A stretch of DNA of 26,047 bases from Sanchytrium tribonematis (GCA_018985235.1 JADGIG010000063.1:1-26047), one strand, 5' to 3'; counted from the first letter of the stretch, positions 18,419 through 26,047 are shown. The notes: generated by a model not told the origin, from the sequence alone. A program made the numbers and translations.

Positions 18419-21032
18419 ATGAGCCAGAGCCAAAAGATATTAGATGTATCTTTGTTGTTTGAAGACGCTAAAGAATCTGGTTTAGATTTGGATGAAATAT
18501 TACAAACAAAAAGAAGGTCCTCCGCACCGGACTCCATAAATGATCCAAAAAAACGCGAAAGTTTAAATTTGGGTCCACTTTTAGAGGAAAACAAAGACAT
18601 GAGACCTTCAGAAACTAAAAACTTTCCCGAAAGAACATCATCAATAACTAGAAATCGTGGTATGAAAGGAAGAAAATTTTCTACTAAGCGAACAGCATCT
18701 ACTTTGTCCAATACCCTTGAAAATGAAAGCGAAACAAGCCTGGAAGAAAAAGAGACCGACAAGAAAGATAAGGAGCCAGGGTCTCCTACTTTATCTAGGA
18801 AAGGGAAAATGAGGAACAGTTCATTTGAATCTACAAATAGTGGAAATTCTACTAAAGCAATCTCTATACCTCGTAGGTCAGTATCTCTTCCATCAAAAGA
18901 AGTCGATACAATTATTATGGATGTTTCTAAAAGGATTCTGGGTGTACCTGGTCTTGCTGCAAATTGGAGACTTATTAAAAGCTTTAATACTCAATTTGAA
19001 GCGCTTCCTAGTATAATGAGTCCGAGTCTCCAGCCTTCAGAATCAAAACTAAATAATATTAATTTGATAATAGATCATTTGCACAGAGCTTTGCAATTGG
19101 TGTCAGAAGAAACTCATTCCCTTCTAGAAGCTCGAATTTCTGCGTTATTAGGGGTTGCAAATGATATCAGAGGGAAGCCTGAAATAGCCAAAGAATGGTT
19201 TATTAAATCTCTGACATGTATTCAGCATCAAATAGGCCAAATTTTTCCGGATAGTGCAAAAGAAGAAGCTGAAGTTTTAAATAGTAATCTCAATTTGGAT
19301 GACCAAAAGTCTATCTACGAGGGAATTAAACGAATCATGTCTCAAACCCAAACTACTCAAGATTCAGATGCTGTGGTAGTTGATCCAGCTTGGTTCGCTG
19401 AATTGCTAGGAAATATGGGAAACGTATGTTATGTTTTGTTGGAAACAAAAGAAGCGATAGGTTGGTACAGAAAGAGTGTTCTTATATGTAGACAAATTGT
19501 CACCACATATAGCAAATATGCACAGCCATATATACGTCCAATTGCTCAAATGATGTTGTCAGCAGAAGCTGGGATTGTTCGTGGATGTTGTCAATTAGCG
19601 CTTTGCTTTCAAGCATTAAATAGGATTCCTACAGCCATTTATTATTCTAGAAAAGCGCACGTATCCTACGAAGAATACAAGAGCGTTTTTGAAATCCATT
19701 CTCCCCAAACAGTTGTTCATACAATGGCAGTGTTGGAAACAATTAACTTAGTTTCTGGATGCAAGGTTTTATCTCTATGTTATTCAGAAGAAGGTCTAGA
19801 AAATTGTCCTGCCGATTATACTCACTTTTTGCTGTTTAGAAAGGCAGCCTCTACTTCCGAAAACGCTGCTCTTAGACACATTTTATGGAAAAATTTTCTC
19901 AAAACCTGCACCAAAGAACAATTTAATGATTTAACACAGCGAAACGTGACTAATAATTTCAGTGTATTTGTAAAATCTATGTTAAAAGAAGCAATTGATT
20001 CATTTGAAGCTGCTGATGTTGAAAACAATGATTTGATGTTTGATGCTAGACTTCATTTATTCGTCAGAGAAGGAATCGGTAAAGCTTTTTCACTTAGCTC
20101 AGATATTATTACTACTAGAGAATGGAAAAACATCATTTTCTCATCTTACCCAAACTTTGAAGAAACAAGCGACCAGGACCAAGGTAACTCTTGGTTTACC
20201 TCACGATTTTGTAATCCACATGTATCGTCGTCTGTATAGCCATTTAGGACAAACGTTGAAACCTTCAATGATGAGTGGGAGTGATTTATCAATCGGGTTT
20301 TCAATTGAAGAATGTATGTCATCACCCTGTGTACAGTACCACGATCATTATATCAAGAGTTCTCAAGCCGTTGGTGATGTTTATGGAAGGATTGTGGGCA
20401 CACTGAGGCTTTCTTATACCCATTATAATATCGCTTCGAAAATGTATACCAATTCAGGACCTTCTCAAGACGAGAGTTTGGAAAAGGCCTTTAATTATTG
20501 TCTCGAATGCGTTCAGACGTCACTTTATCACAATTTTTATAATTTCGCAGCGATTTCACTGTTACAAGCAGCGTCTGTTTTAGAATGTTATAGAGAATTA
20601 AGTGGTGCTAGAGACCCTCAATTCAAAGTAGATGTAAGCAAAGAAGCAAAAAAGATATCTAGTGTTAAAGAAACATGCTTTTTAGATTGGGACAACTGGA
20701 CACAAACAAGATTATTTTCCGCTATTAAAACAAGCAAAAATGAATTGAATTCGGCTATAATACAATATAGGTGGCTAGGAATAATGATAATGATTACTAA
20801 TTTATATGTCGTATCAAAAGAGGAATTGTTGATATCAGAAACACTAGAAAATCCAAATAATATCTTGAGGTTGCATTTTGATAAGGTAAGCAGATTAAAT
20901 GAGAGTGGTCATATTCTCGCATTTTTAGGTGACCAGGATGAGGCCGTATACCAAGAGATATTTAAAGTGTTGGAAATAACAAACAATCATGTCGCACAGA
21001 TCCAGGATTGGCTCGATGGCATTCACAAATAA
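18419..21032 (+). CDS. TPR-like protein of unknown function, two exons
   Basis: Exon 1 is 18419-20078 and exon 2 is 20098-21032, giving 864 aa. Residues 1-160 are charged, Ser/Lys/Glu-rich and probably disordered, with basic-Ser clusters such as KRRSSAP. From about 165 the protein is helical, with TPR-like pairs: HSLLEARISALLGVANDIRG, then AKEWFIKSLTC; LGNMGNVCYVLLETKEAIGW; ALCFQALNRIPTAIYYSRKA. Exon 2 adds more helices (IAQILLLLENGKTSFSHLTQ; TLRLSYTHYNIASKMY). I cannot assign a family. The repeats suggest a scaffold for protein-protein contacts. The TAA stop is inside AATAAA and lies 11 bp from the convergent 143-aa gene. Confidence 0.8.
20079..20097 (+). other. 19-nt spliceosomal intron in TPR-like gene
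   Basis: GTAAAGCTTTTTCACTTAG, phase 1, with TTCAC at 11-15 and A14. It joins VREGI to AQILLLLENG and switches to the frame that stays open to 21032. No homologue is available to confirm the junction, so support comes from the frame logic and the match to the other four introns. Confidence 0.88.
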
Positions 21033-21033
21033 A
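21028..21033 (+). terminator. AATAAA overlapping the TPR-like stop
   Basis: The hexamer contains the TAA stop at 21030-21032. Confidence 0.6.
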
Positions 21034-21043
21034 TTTACTTTAA

Positions 21044-21475
21044 TTATATCAAAGACTTGCCTGTTTTAAGAAATTCAATTACTAAATCTACTAGTGAATC
21101 CATTTCATTTTCTTTTAATAAGATTCTAGACAGTACAATTCTGCTTGCATTGTGTAAACTTTGTTTTTCAATCAGGACTTTTAAAGGACTCTCGCATGTT
21201 TGCTCTAATCTAACTACAAAACCACAGATATTGATTTCTGGGAACATTTGAATCAAATTAGAATTGGAAAAGTTAATTTGCTGAATTTCACCATCCCGCG
21301 TAAGCTCACCTACTATTTCCTCTTTTTCATTGTCTTTTGAAAAATTAATCGCTGCTTTGAGCCCTTCAAAATCAATCTTTAAATCCCCCAATAGCTTCCC
21401 ATCAGTTGATTTTTCTATGTTTGCGGTTCCAATAGATTTAGAAAATCCATAGCCTGCAAGAAAAACCTTGGCCAT
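21044..21475 (-). CDS. Hypothetical 143-aa protein
   Basis: 143 aa starting at an ATG, MAKVFLAGYGFSKSIGTANI. I do not recognise it. It has alternating strand-like stretches in the first 90 residues (LLGDLKIDFEGLKAAINF, then EEIVGELTRDGEIQQINF) and a C-terminal helix (ENEMDSLVDLVIEFLKTG). There is no signal peptide or membrane helix. Its ATG is 3 bp past the stop of the small TIM gene on the same strand, and it ends 11 bp from the convergent TPR-like gene. ATTAAA touches its TAA stop. An uninterrupted ORF filling the space between two real genes supports it being real. Shared transcription with the TIM gene is possible. Confidence 0.65.
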   Translation of the reverse strand: MAKVFLAGYGFSKSIGTANIEKSTDGKLLGDLKIDFEGLKAAINFSKDNEKEEIVGELTRDGEIQQINFSNSNLIQMFPEINICGFVVRLEQTCESPLKVLIEKQSLHNASRIVLSRILLKENEMDSLVDLVIEFLKTGKSLI

Positions 21476-21478
21476 TCT

Positions 21479-21733
21479 CTAAGACTGGAATCTTTTATTT
21501 ATGACGGAGGCAACCTTTTCATATGATTCTATGTAATTAGCGCTAACTTTTTTTATGCATTGTTTTTCTCGTTCGCCAAAATTGTCAAAATTTGAGAAGC
21601 ATTCAAAGCTAAGGTCGTAAACAGTTTCCATAAATTGACTCATTCGTTCCTGAAATAGCTGCTGGCGGTATCTGGCTTTGCTGGCTTCCAATTGTGCTTG
21701 ACTATCGCTTTCAGAATTTCCAAATATCCCCAT
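21479..21733 (-). CDS. Tim13-like small TIM chaperone with half of its cysteines
   Basis: 84 aa. The layout resembles small TIM chaperones of the mitochondrial intermembrane space, which escort membrane proteins to TIM22. There is a helix, then a first cysteine site (FECFSNF, C45), a short loop, a second site (EKQCIKKV, C59), then a helix ending YIESYEKVASVINKRF, which parallels Tim13. The usual twin CX3C motifs are reduced: the second cysteine of each is replaced, by F49 and V63. I start at the ATG at 21731-21733 (MGIFGNSES). An in-frame ATG at 21766 would overlap the divergent Y14 gene, and the codon at 21781 is TTG. The family call comes from helix pattern and spacing, so it is moderate. 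Confidence 0.6.
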   Translation of the reverse strand: MGIFGNSESDSQAQLEASKARYRQQLFQERMSQFMETVYDLSFECFSNFDNFGEREKQCIKKVSANYIESYEKVASVINKRFQS

Positions 21734-21754
21734 TTGTAAAGAATTCTCTGAAAT
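21734..21754. promoter_or_regulatory. 21-bp divergent intergenic region, small TIM and Y14
   Basis: Only 21 bp separate two divergent start codons. Promoter elements for each gene must extend into the other's coding sequence, or the leaders must be nearly absent. Confidence 0.5.
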
Positions 21755-22120
21755 ATGACTGACCATGACGAGATTGAGCAAAAATCTTTAAAACATGTAA
21801 AATATGACGTGAGTAACATACAGCCTTCAATTGAAGGATATATTATTATGATGACGAACGTACACGAGGAAGCTACCGAAGATGATGTTTTAGATCTTGT
21901 CACTGAATATGGGAAGGTTGTTCACATCCATTTAAATACCGACAGAAGAACAGGATATGTTAAAGGATATTGTTTACTGGAATACGAGAAATTGGACGAG
22001 GCTGTAAATGCCGTAATTGGTTTAAAAAAGACTAAATTTCTTGGACAAAACTTGGATTGCGACTTTGCATTCACTAAGCCTAATTCTAGGCATCTAGATA
22101 GGGTTTTAGATATTAAATGA
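21755..22120 (+). CDS. RBM8A: Exon-junction complex protein Y14 (RBM8A)
   Basis: 121 aa, single exon. Y14 pairs with Mago in the exon-junction complex, which marks spliced mRNAs for export, translation and nonsense-mediated decay. After a short acidic N-terminus the sequence QPSIEGYIIMMTNVHEEATE begins the RRM. DRRTGYVKGYCLLEY is the RNP1-containing block diagnostic of Y14, and LGQNLDCDFAF ends the domain. The C-terminus is short (TKPNSRHLDRVLDIK) and lacks the Arg/Gly/Ser-rich tail of animal Y14. ATTAAA immediately precedes the TGA stop. Its presence implies that splicing matters in this organism, in keeping with the introns seen here. Get1 follows after 54 bp. Confidence 0.96.
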   Translation: MTDHDEIEQKSLKHVKYDVSNIQPSIEGYIIMMTNVHEEATEDDVLDLVTEYGKVVHIHLNTDRRTGYVKGYCLLEYEKLDEAVNAVIGLKKTKFLGQNLDCDFAFTKPNSRHLDRVLDIK

Positions 22121-22174
22121 TTTTTTCTTTTTTATTTTTTGGTAATTTTACAATCCTTGTTTTATAAAGTTCTA

Positions 22175-22699
22175 ATGCAAGAATGTTTAACAGTAGCTTT
22201 GGTTTGCATCTTTGTTGAAATTGTCAAAAGAATCGGCTTTTCAACTTGTTCCACCTTACTTTATAATTTCGTTTACGGTGGTAAAGACGTCTCTGCTTTG
22301 AAAAAAGAAATATATGAGTTAGAAGTAGAACTGAAAAAAACCAGCGCCATGGACGAATTTGCCAAATGGGCCAAAATCCGTCGGCAGCTAGATACAGCAA
22401 CGAAAAAGCAACAAGACATGATGTCAGACGAAAGTATGAAAAAACTTAAAGTTCAAATTAAAGTCACTTCAGGATTATGGATACTCACTAATGTCATGCA
22501 CGCCTGCTGTAGTTTATATTATAGATATGAGCCCATGTTTTACTTGCCAAAAATTCTTGGACCTTTAAATGACTGGGTGCATCTGCCTTTTGCACCACTT
22601 GGATCTGTAAGTGTTGTGATTTGGTACTTTACCGTTCAAAGAACAGCAAATTTATTGTTTGACACTATTATCCCCATAGAGAAAGAAAAAGAGCAATAA
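22175..22699 (+). CDS. GET1: Get1/WRB-like ER receptor subunit
   Basis: 174 aa. Get1 with Get2 forms the ER membrane receptor and insertase that accepts tail-anchored proteins from the Get3 ATPase. The expected layout is present: an N-terminal membrane helix (about 4-20, CLTVALVCIFVEIV), a cytosolic coiled coil (about 38-95) with the family signature ELKKTSAMDEFAKWAKIRRQ, then two membrane helices (about 97-115 and 138-160). The upstream in-frame codon at 22139 is TTG, so I use the first ATG, at 22175. The TAA stop is inside AATAAA. Dynactin p150 starts 29 bp later on the same strand. Confidence 0.93.
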   Translation: MQECLTVALVCIFVEIVKRIGFSTCSTLLYNFVYGGKDVSALKKEIYELEVELKKTSAMDEFAKWAKIRRQLDTATKKQQDMMSDESMKKLKVQIKVTSGLWILTNVMHACCSLYYRYEPMFYLPKILGPLNDWVHLPFAPLGSVSVVIWYFTVQRTANLLFDTIIPIEKEKEQ

Positions 22700-22700
22700 A
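22695..22700 (+). terminator. AATAAA overlapping the GET1 stop
   Basis: The hexamer contains the TAA stop at 22697-22699. The next gene's ATG is 28 bp past the hexamer. Confidence 0.6.
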
Positions 22701-22728
22701 ATTTGTTAAATTTATATTTTTGACACAA

Positions 22729-25700
22729 ATGGACAGTTTTACAGTTGGAGACGAAGTTCTTGTTCAAACTTCACAAAATTCACTGGGGATCATTAGGTTT
22801 ATAGGCGCAACAAAATTTGCAGAAGGTATTTGGTGTGGAATTGAATTACAAGAAGCCACAGGCAAGAATAATGGTTCTGTAAACGGAGAGCAATATTTTA
22901 TTTGTGCGGAAAATCACGGTTTGTTTTGTAGGTCTACCCAGTTGAAGTTGAAAGGATCAAAAAGCAGACCAACAAGTGTTGGAAGTAGGCCACAATCCCG
23001 CCTTGAAAAGCCTATTTCAAGGAACTCCTTAGATCGAGGCACCAAATCCTCGGCTGAAATACGGTCCAATAGATTATCGCTACAAGACTCAAGACCTTCA
23101 TCTAGATTGTCAAACGTGATACCCGATGATTCCAAATCGCAAGAAGTTCAAAAATTGAAGGCAACAATAATTGAAAAAGAAAAAATAATTGCAAATCAGG
23201 AAAAAAGGCTGGAACAAGCTAAAAATGAATTAGAGTCCTTGAATCTACTAGAAAAGCAAATCGACGACTTGGTTTTTCAAAAAGATGCTCAAAATGTAGA
23301 GCGATCTAAGATAAAAGAGCGCAGTGAGATTCGGGAAAGAGAACTTTCAGCAAAGCTTCAAAACTTTGAGACCCAAATTGTTAATCTTACTTCACAACTT
23401 ATTGAAAAAGACGAGATTATTAATCGTTTGAAAAATCTGGCTGACGAAGATATGGAAGAAGTATCAAATGGTGAAAACGTACACCGCTATGAATTTGAGT
23501 CCGCAATGGCCGAAAACGAACAACTCAAGTCCCAAATTAATCAACTCAATATCATTATCTCGCAAAATGAATCTGTAGCGGCATCACACAGTGAAGATCT
23601 GAAATTGTCAAAAAAACAAATCGATTCCCTTAAAAATGATTTAATAACAAAAGATTTGAAAATAAGCGAGCTTGTCAATTATGATAAACAAATCAAAGCG
23701 GATACATCTGACGAAGAGGAGTTATTAGAATTGCGGGATCAAATTGAGATAATTGCTTTGGACAAAGAATATGCTGAAGAGCAAGTCATATTTTACAAGG
23801 ATCAATATGAAGAAGCGAAGATAAATTTTGAAAAACTATCTGTGAAATATAACGAAATATCAAACATGGATTCTGACACTTTGAAACTTCAAGAGGCACT
23901 TGTAAGACTCAAAATATACAGCGAAGGTTTGGAAAAAGACCTTTCCAATTCTAAATCGAATGAGAAGGCAACTCAATTTGAGATTACTAAATCTCTGGAA
24001 TTGCAAAAAACCATGGAAATGCTAGAAAAAAATAATCATGAACTTCGCCTACAATTGGAAACTGCTGAGAATAATGAAACGTTTATTCAAGAGTTATCAG
24101 AAACCAATTTGCTGCTAAATTCAAAAATTGAAAATTTAGCGAAAGAGGTCAAGGATTTGGAAGCACTAAAGGAAATGAGCGACGAGATTGAGCATAGATA
24201 TGCCGATGCCTTGAGTGATATGGGAAATGAATTGTCACAGACCAATCTTGAAAAGAAAAATCTTGAAGTTAATTTTAATGCTCAAAAAGACATTATTCAG
24301 GATTATGAAGATACCATCATACAATTAAGAGATTTTATTCATAAAACTCAATCTGAACTTGATGAGATCAAACTTCAAAATAACGATAAGCAGCAAGAGT
24401 TGACTTGGCTTACAAATCAAAGTAAAAATATGATGAAGATGAATGTTAAGCTACAAGCTTCCTCCGTCCAAGTCAGAAGTAGAATGATTGATGTCGACTT
24501 GAAAAAGAATGAAATCGAGATATCAGAGCTGATGAAGTCCCTGATTAGTCATTACCTTCCCAATTATTTCACCAATTTAGATGAAAAGTGTCTCAATGCA
24601 TACATAAGTCTTAAAAAGTGCTTTAATAAGTTGAGAGTTTTTTTCAAATATTTAGAAGACGAGACCACATCAGATTTAGAAGATCTGAAAGCGCTTGAAG
24701 TGCGCAATTATTGCGACTTTAAACAGAAATACAATTGGGTTATGGGAATTCTCTTTGTGTTAATTAGATATATCGAGACCTCAGATAGTGACCAGTTTGT
24801 AAAGGTTTTAAAATTAACAACTGACATTACTAACTTGGAACAAGTCTCCGATGAATTTATTCGCATACTTAAGAAGAATGAATTCGTATGTGGAACTCAA
24901 TTATCTGTTGTTGCTAGATTGGGATTGCATATCGAAAAGGTCGCTGACGAGTTTATTGAATTTCCGAATGAGCTCGTTACTCAAGAATATAGCTCAGTGA
25001 TGTTGGAAGCAATAGGCAATTTAGCGGATAAATTGAACTCGGATTTTGAAGTTCTTTCCCCGATTTTTAAAATCGATGGAATTGAAGAATTAGAGAACTT
25101 AACTGTTGAGATGAGGCATATATTAAAGCAACATTTTGAGTATTTAGATCAAATGAAAAACTCGGCTCTTTCTGTTCAAATATCGTCTCAAACTCAGGAA
25201 TTATTATTTAAATTTTTAAAATTTATCAAGTTTTTTGACATGATTTTAGAGAAAGCACTTGAATTAGAAAAGTCGGATGAAGTTGCCAAACTAGATTCTT
25301 ATTTTAAATCAGTCTCAACTGAAGTTTTCAATCAAGAGCTTGATCTTAAGGGTCTTTTTGGAATTTTTCGCAATCTTTTAGAAGATCTTAGAAAATACCA
25401 CTTTTCATCCACCGAAGACCATAATCATGTAAAAATAGTAGATGTCACGCCTCCATGGATATCCAGATCTGATCATATAAAGGAACAATTGGTTAATAAA
25501 AAAGAAGCTGAAGAACATATTCATCTGATGCAGGTGCGACTTGACAATTTGACTCGAGATTTGATTTTAAAAGAACAAAAGATTGAAGAGTATCAACATC
25601 AGCTTCTGGTTTTGGAGACTCAGAAAGTGGACAATGTAGTTACTGACGCGCATATTCAATTAAAAAAGCAAATTAAAGGATTTCAGGAACAAGAAGCAAT

Positions 25701-26047
25701 TTATGAAGACGCAATTGACAATTTACACAATGAAATTGGAATATTGCAAAAGCAGCTACAAGATGCAAAAAATCAATTTAGTCATATGGAAGAACTTCCT
25801 GTGAATCTTCAGTCGAACAATCAATTGGCACAGCTTTATAAAAGAAGACATGATAAACTTCTAGAACTCAATCTCTCATCTCTAATAACGTATATTGATG
25901 CCAATTTATCGCCAGTACTTCTAAAAAGATTAAGTTTCAAAGAAAAATGTAGAGAAAATCCAAATTATTCAGCAGATCCAAAAGAAGAAGGTAAAACACA
26001 GAAAGAACACAAATCATTTAAAGAGCTTTTAAGTTTCTACTCTAACT
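22729..26047 (+). CDS. Dynactin p150-Glued (DCTN1-like), 3' end missing
   Basis: At least 1106 aa, open to the window end with no in-frame stop. The N-terminus (about 5-67) is a CAP-Gly domain (VGDEVLVQTSQNSLGIIRFI; GKNNGSVNGEQYF) that would bind microtubule ends and EB1. A basic Ser/Arg-rich linker follows (about 68-140), as in p150. The long coiled coil contains ELRDQIEIIALDKEYAEEQV at about 331, matching the dynactin LDKELAEE signature. After 580 the sequence is less coil-like and corresponds to the dynactin domain. PPWISRSDHIKEQL at about 908 matches the start of coiled coil 2. Dynactin activates dynein for cargo and spindle transport. The CAP-Gly groove motif is GKNNG (45-49) rather than the usual GKNDG. 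The 3' part lies outside the window. Confidence 0.92.
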   Translation, partial: MDSFTVGDEVLVQTSQNSLGIIRFIGATKFAEGIWCGIELQEATGKNNGSVNGEQYFICAENHGLFCRSTQLKLKGSKSRPTSVGSRPQSRLEKPISRNSLDRGTKSSAEIRSNRLSLQDSRPSSRLSNVIPDDSKSQEVQKLKATIIEKEKIIANQEKRLEQAKNELESLNLLEKQIDDLVFQKDAQNVERSKIKERSEIRERELSAKLQNFETQIVNLTSQLIEKDEIINRLKNLADEDMEEVSNGENVHRYEFESAMAENEQLKSQINQLNIIISQNESVAASHSEDLKLSKKQIDSLKNDLITKDLKISELVNYDKQIKADTSDEEELLELRDQIEIIALDKEYAEEQVIFYKDQYEEAKINFEKLSVKYNEISNMDSDTLKLQEALVRLKIYSEGLEKDLSNSKSNEKATQFEITKSLELQKTMEMLEKNNHELRLQLETAENNETFIQELSETNLLLNSKIENLAKEVKDLEALKEMSDEIEHRYADALSDMGNELSQTNLEKKNLEVNFNAQKDIIQDYEDTIIQLRDFIHKTQSELDEIKLQNNDKQQELTWLTNQSKNMMKMNVKLQASSVQVRSRMIDVDLKKNEIEISELMKSLISHYLPNYFTNLDEKCLNAYISLKKCFNKLRVFFKYLEDETTSDLEDLKALEVRNYCDFKQKYNWVMGILFVLIRYIETSDSDQFVKVLKLTTDITNLEQVSDEFIRILKKNEFVCGTQLSVVARLGLHIEKVADEFIEFPNELVTQEYSSVMLEAIGNLADKLNSDFEVLSPIFKIDGIEELENLTVEMRHILKQHFEYLDQMKNSALSVQISSQTQELLFKFLKFIKFFDMILEKALELEKSDEVAKLDSYFKSVSTEVFNQELDLKGLFGIFRNLLEDLRKYHFSSTEDHNHVKIVDVTPPWISRSDHIKEQLVNKKEAEEHIHLMQVRLDNLTRDLILKEQKIEEYQHQLLVLETQKVDNVVTDAHIQLKKQIKGFQEQEAIYEDAIDNLHNEIGILQKQLQDAKNQFSHMEELPVNLQSNNQLAQLYKRRHDKLLELNLSSLITYIDANLSPVLLKRLSFKEKCRENPNYSADPKEEGKTQKEHKSFKELLSFYSN

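Noticed and set aside
20183-20239. Alternative 56-nt intron in the TPR-like gene, from GTAACT to the TAG at 20239
   Set aside because: It removes 3n+2 bases and lands in a frame that does not lead into the long downstream ORF. The 19-nt intron at 20079 gives the right frame and matches the template.
21464-21497. 19-nt intron fusing the small TIM and the 143-aa ORF
   Set aside because: The 19 bases ending at the TIM stop's TAG do not start with GT, and the 143-aa ORF has its own ATG.
22139-22174. Get1 start at 22139
   Set aside because: That codon is TTG. The same applies to apparent starts at 8926, 12281 and 21781 (TTG) and 18300 (GTG). Eukaryotic ATG starts lie just inside each.
1-26047. 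Chlorarachniophyte nucleomorph, which also has 18-21 nt introns
   Set aside because: Genes for a Cox9-like subunit, dynactin, NME7, PRPP synthetase and EED do not fit the housekeeping- and plastid-limited content of a nucleomorph.

Overview
This looks like about 26 kb of a very compact, AT-rich eukaryotic nuclear genome. It holds 15 protein-coding genes, 13 complete and one cut by each window edge, and almost no spare DNA: the gaps between genes are 3 to 172 bp. Several products have opisthokont or fungal relatives: a giant fungal-type DUF3638/DUF3645 protein, a yeast Cox9-like cytochrome oxidase subunit, Get1, dynactin p150, a Grr1/AMN1-type LRR protein, an EED/ESC-type WD40 protein and exon-junction factor Y14. 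A homologue of NME7, a flagellar/basal-body protein, suggests a lineage that keeps a flagellum or its basal apparatus. My best guess is an early-diverging fungal relative of the rozellid or aphelid kind. This is inference; the sequence does not name the organism. The standard genetic code fits, and TAA, TAG and TGA all act as stops.

Layout: the DUF3638/3645 protein (+, 5' end missing); RNase H1, a DCAF4-like protein and a PHD-finger protein (-); PRPP synthetase and a Cox9-like subunit (+); a cNMP-binding/F-box/LRR protein (-); an EED-like WD40 protein (+); NME7 (-); a TPR-like protein (+); an unrecognised 143-aa protein and a Tim13-like small TIM (-); Y14, Get1 and dynactin p150 (+, 3' end missing). 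The genes share no single pathway. They are housekeeping, chromatin, RNA and cytoskeleton genes packed on both strands.

The main discovery concerns introns. Five genes appear broken by a frame change, and each is repaired by removing exactly 19 nt. All five elements fit one template: GTA, eight variable bases, then position 12 = T, 14 = A, 15 = pyrimidine and 17-19 = TAG. The candidate branch-point A is therefore always at position 14. The repairs restore the PRPP synthetase ribose-5-phosphate loop, a complete C4HC3 PHD finger, the join between the F-box and the LRRs, the second NDK domain of NME7, and an 864-aa TPR-like protein.

Second, six genes carry AATAAA overlapping their own TAA stop codon. 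This fits convergent gene pairs separated by only 5 to 36 bp. I see no tRNA, rRNA, CRISPR, transposon or long repeat, and no stretch over 300 bp lacks a gene.
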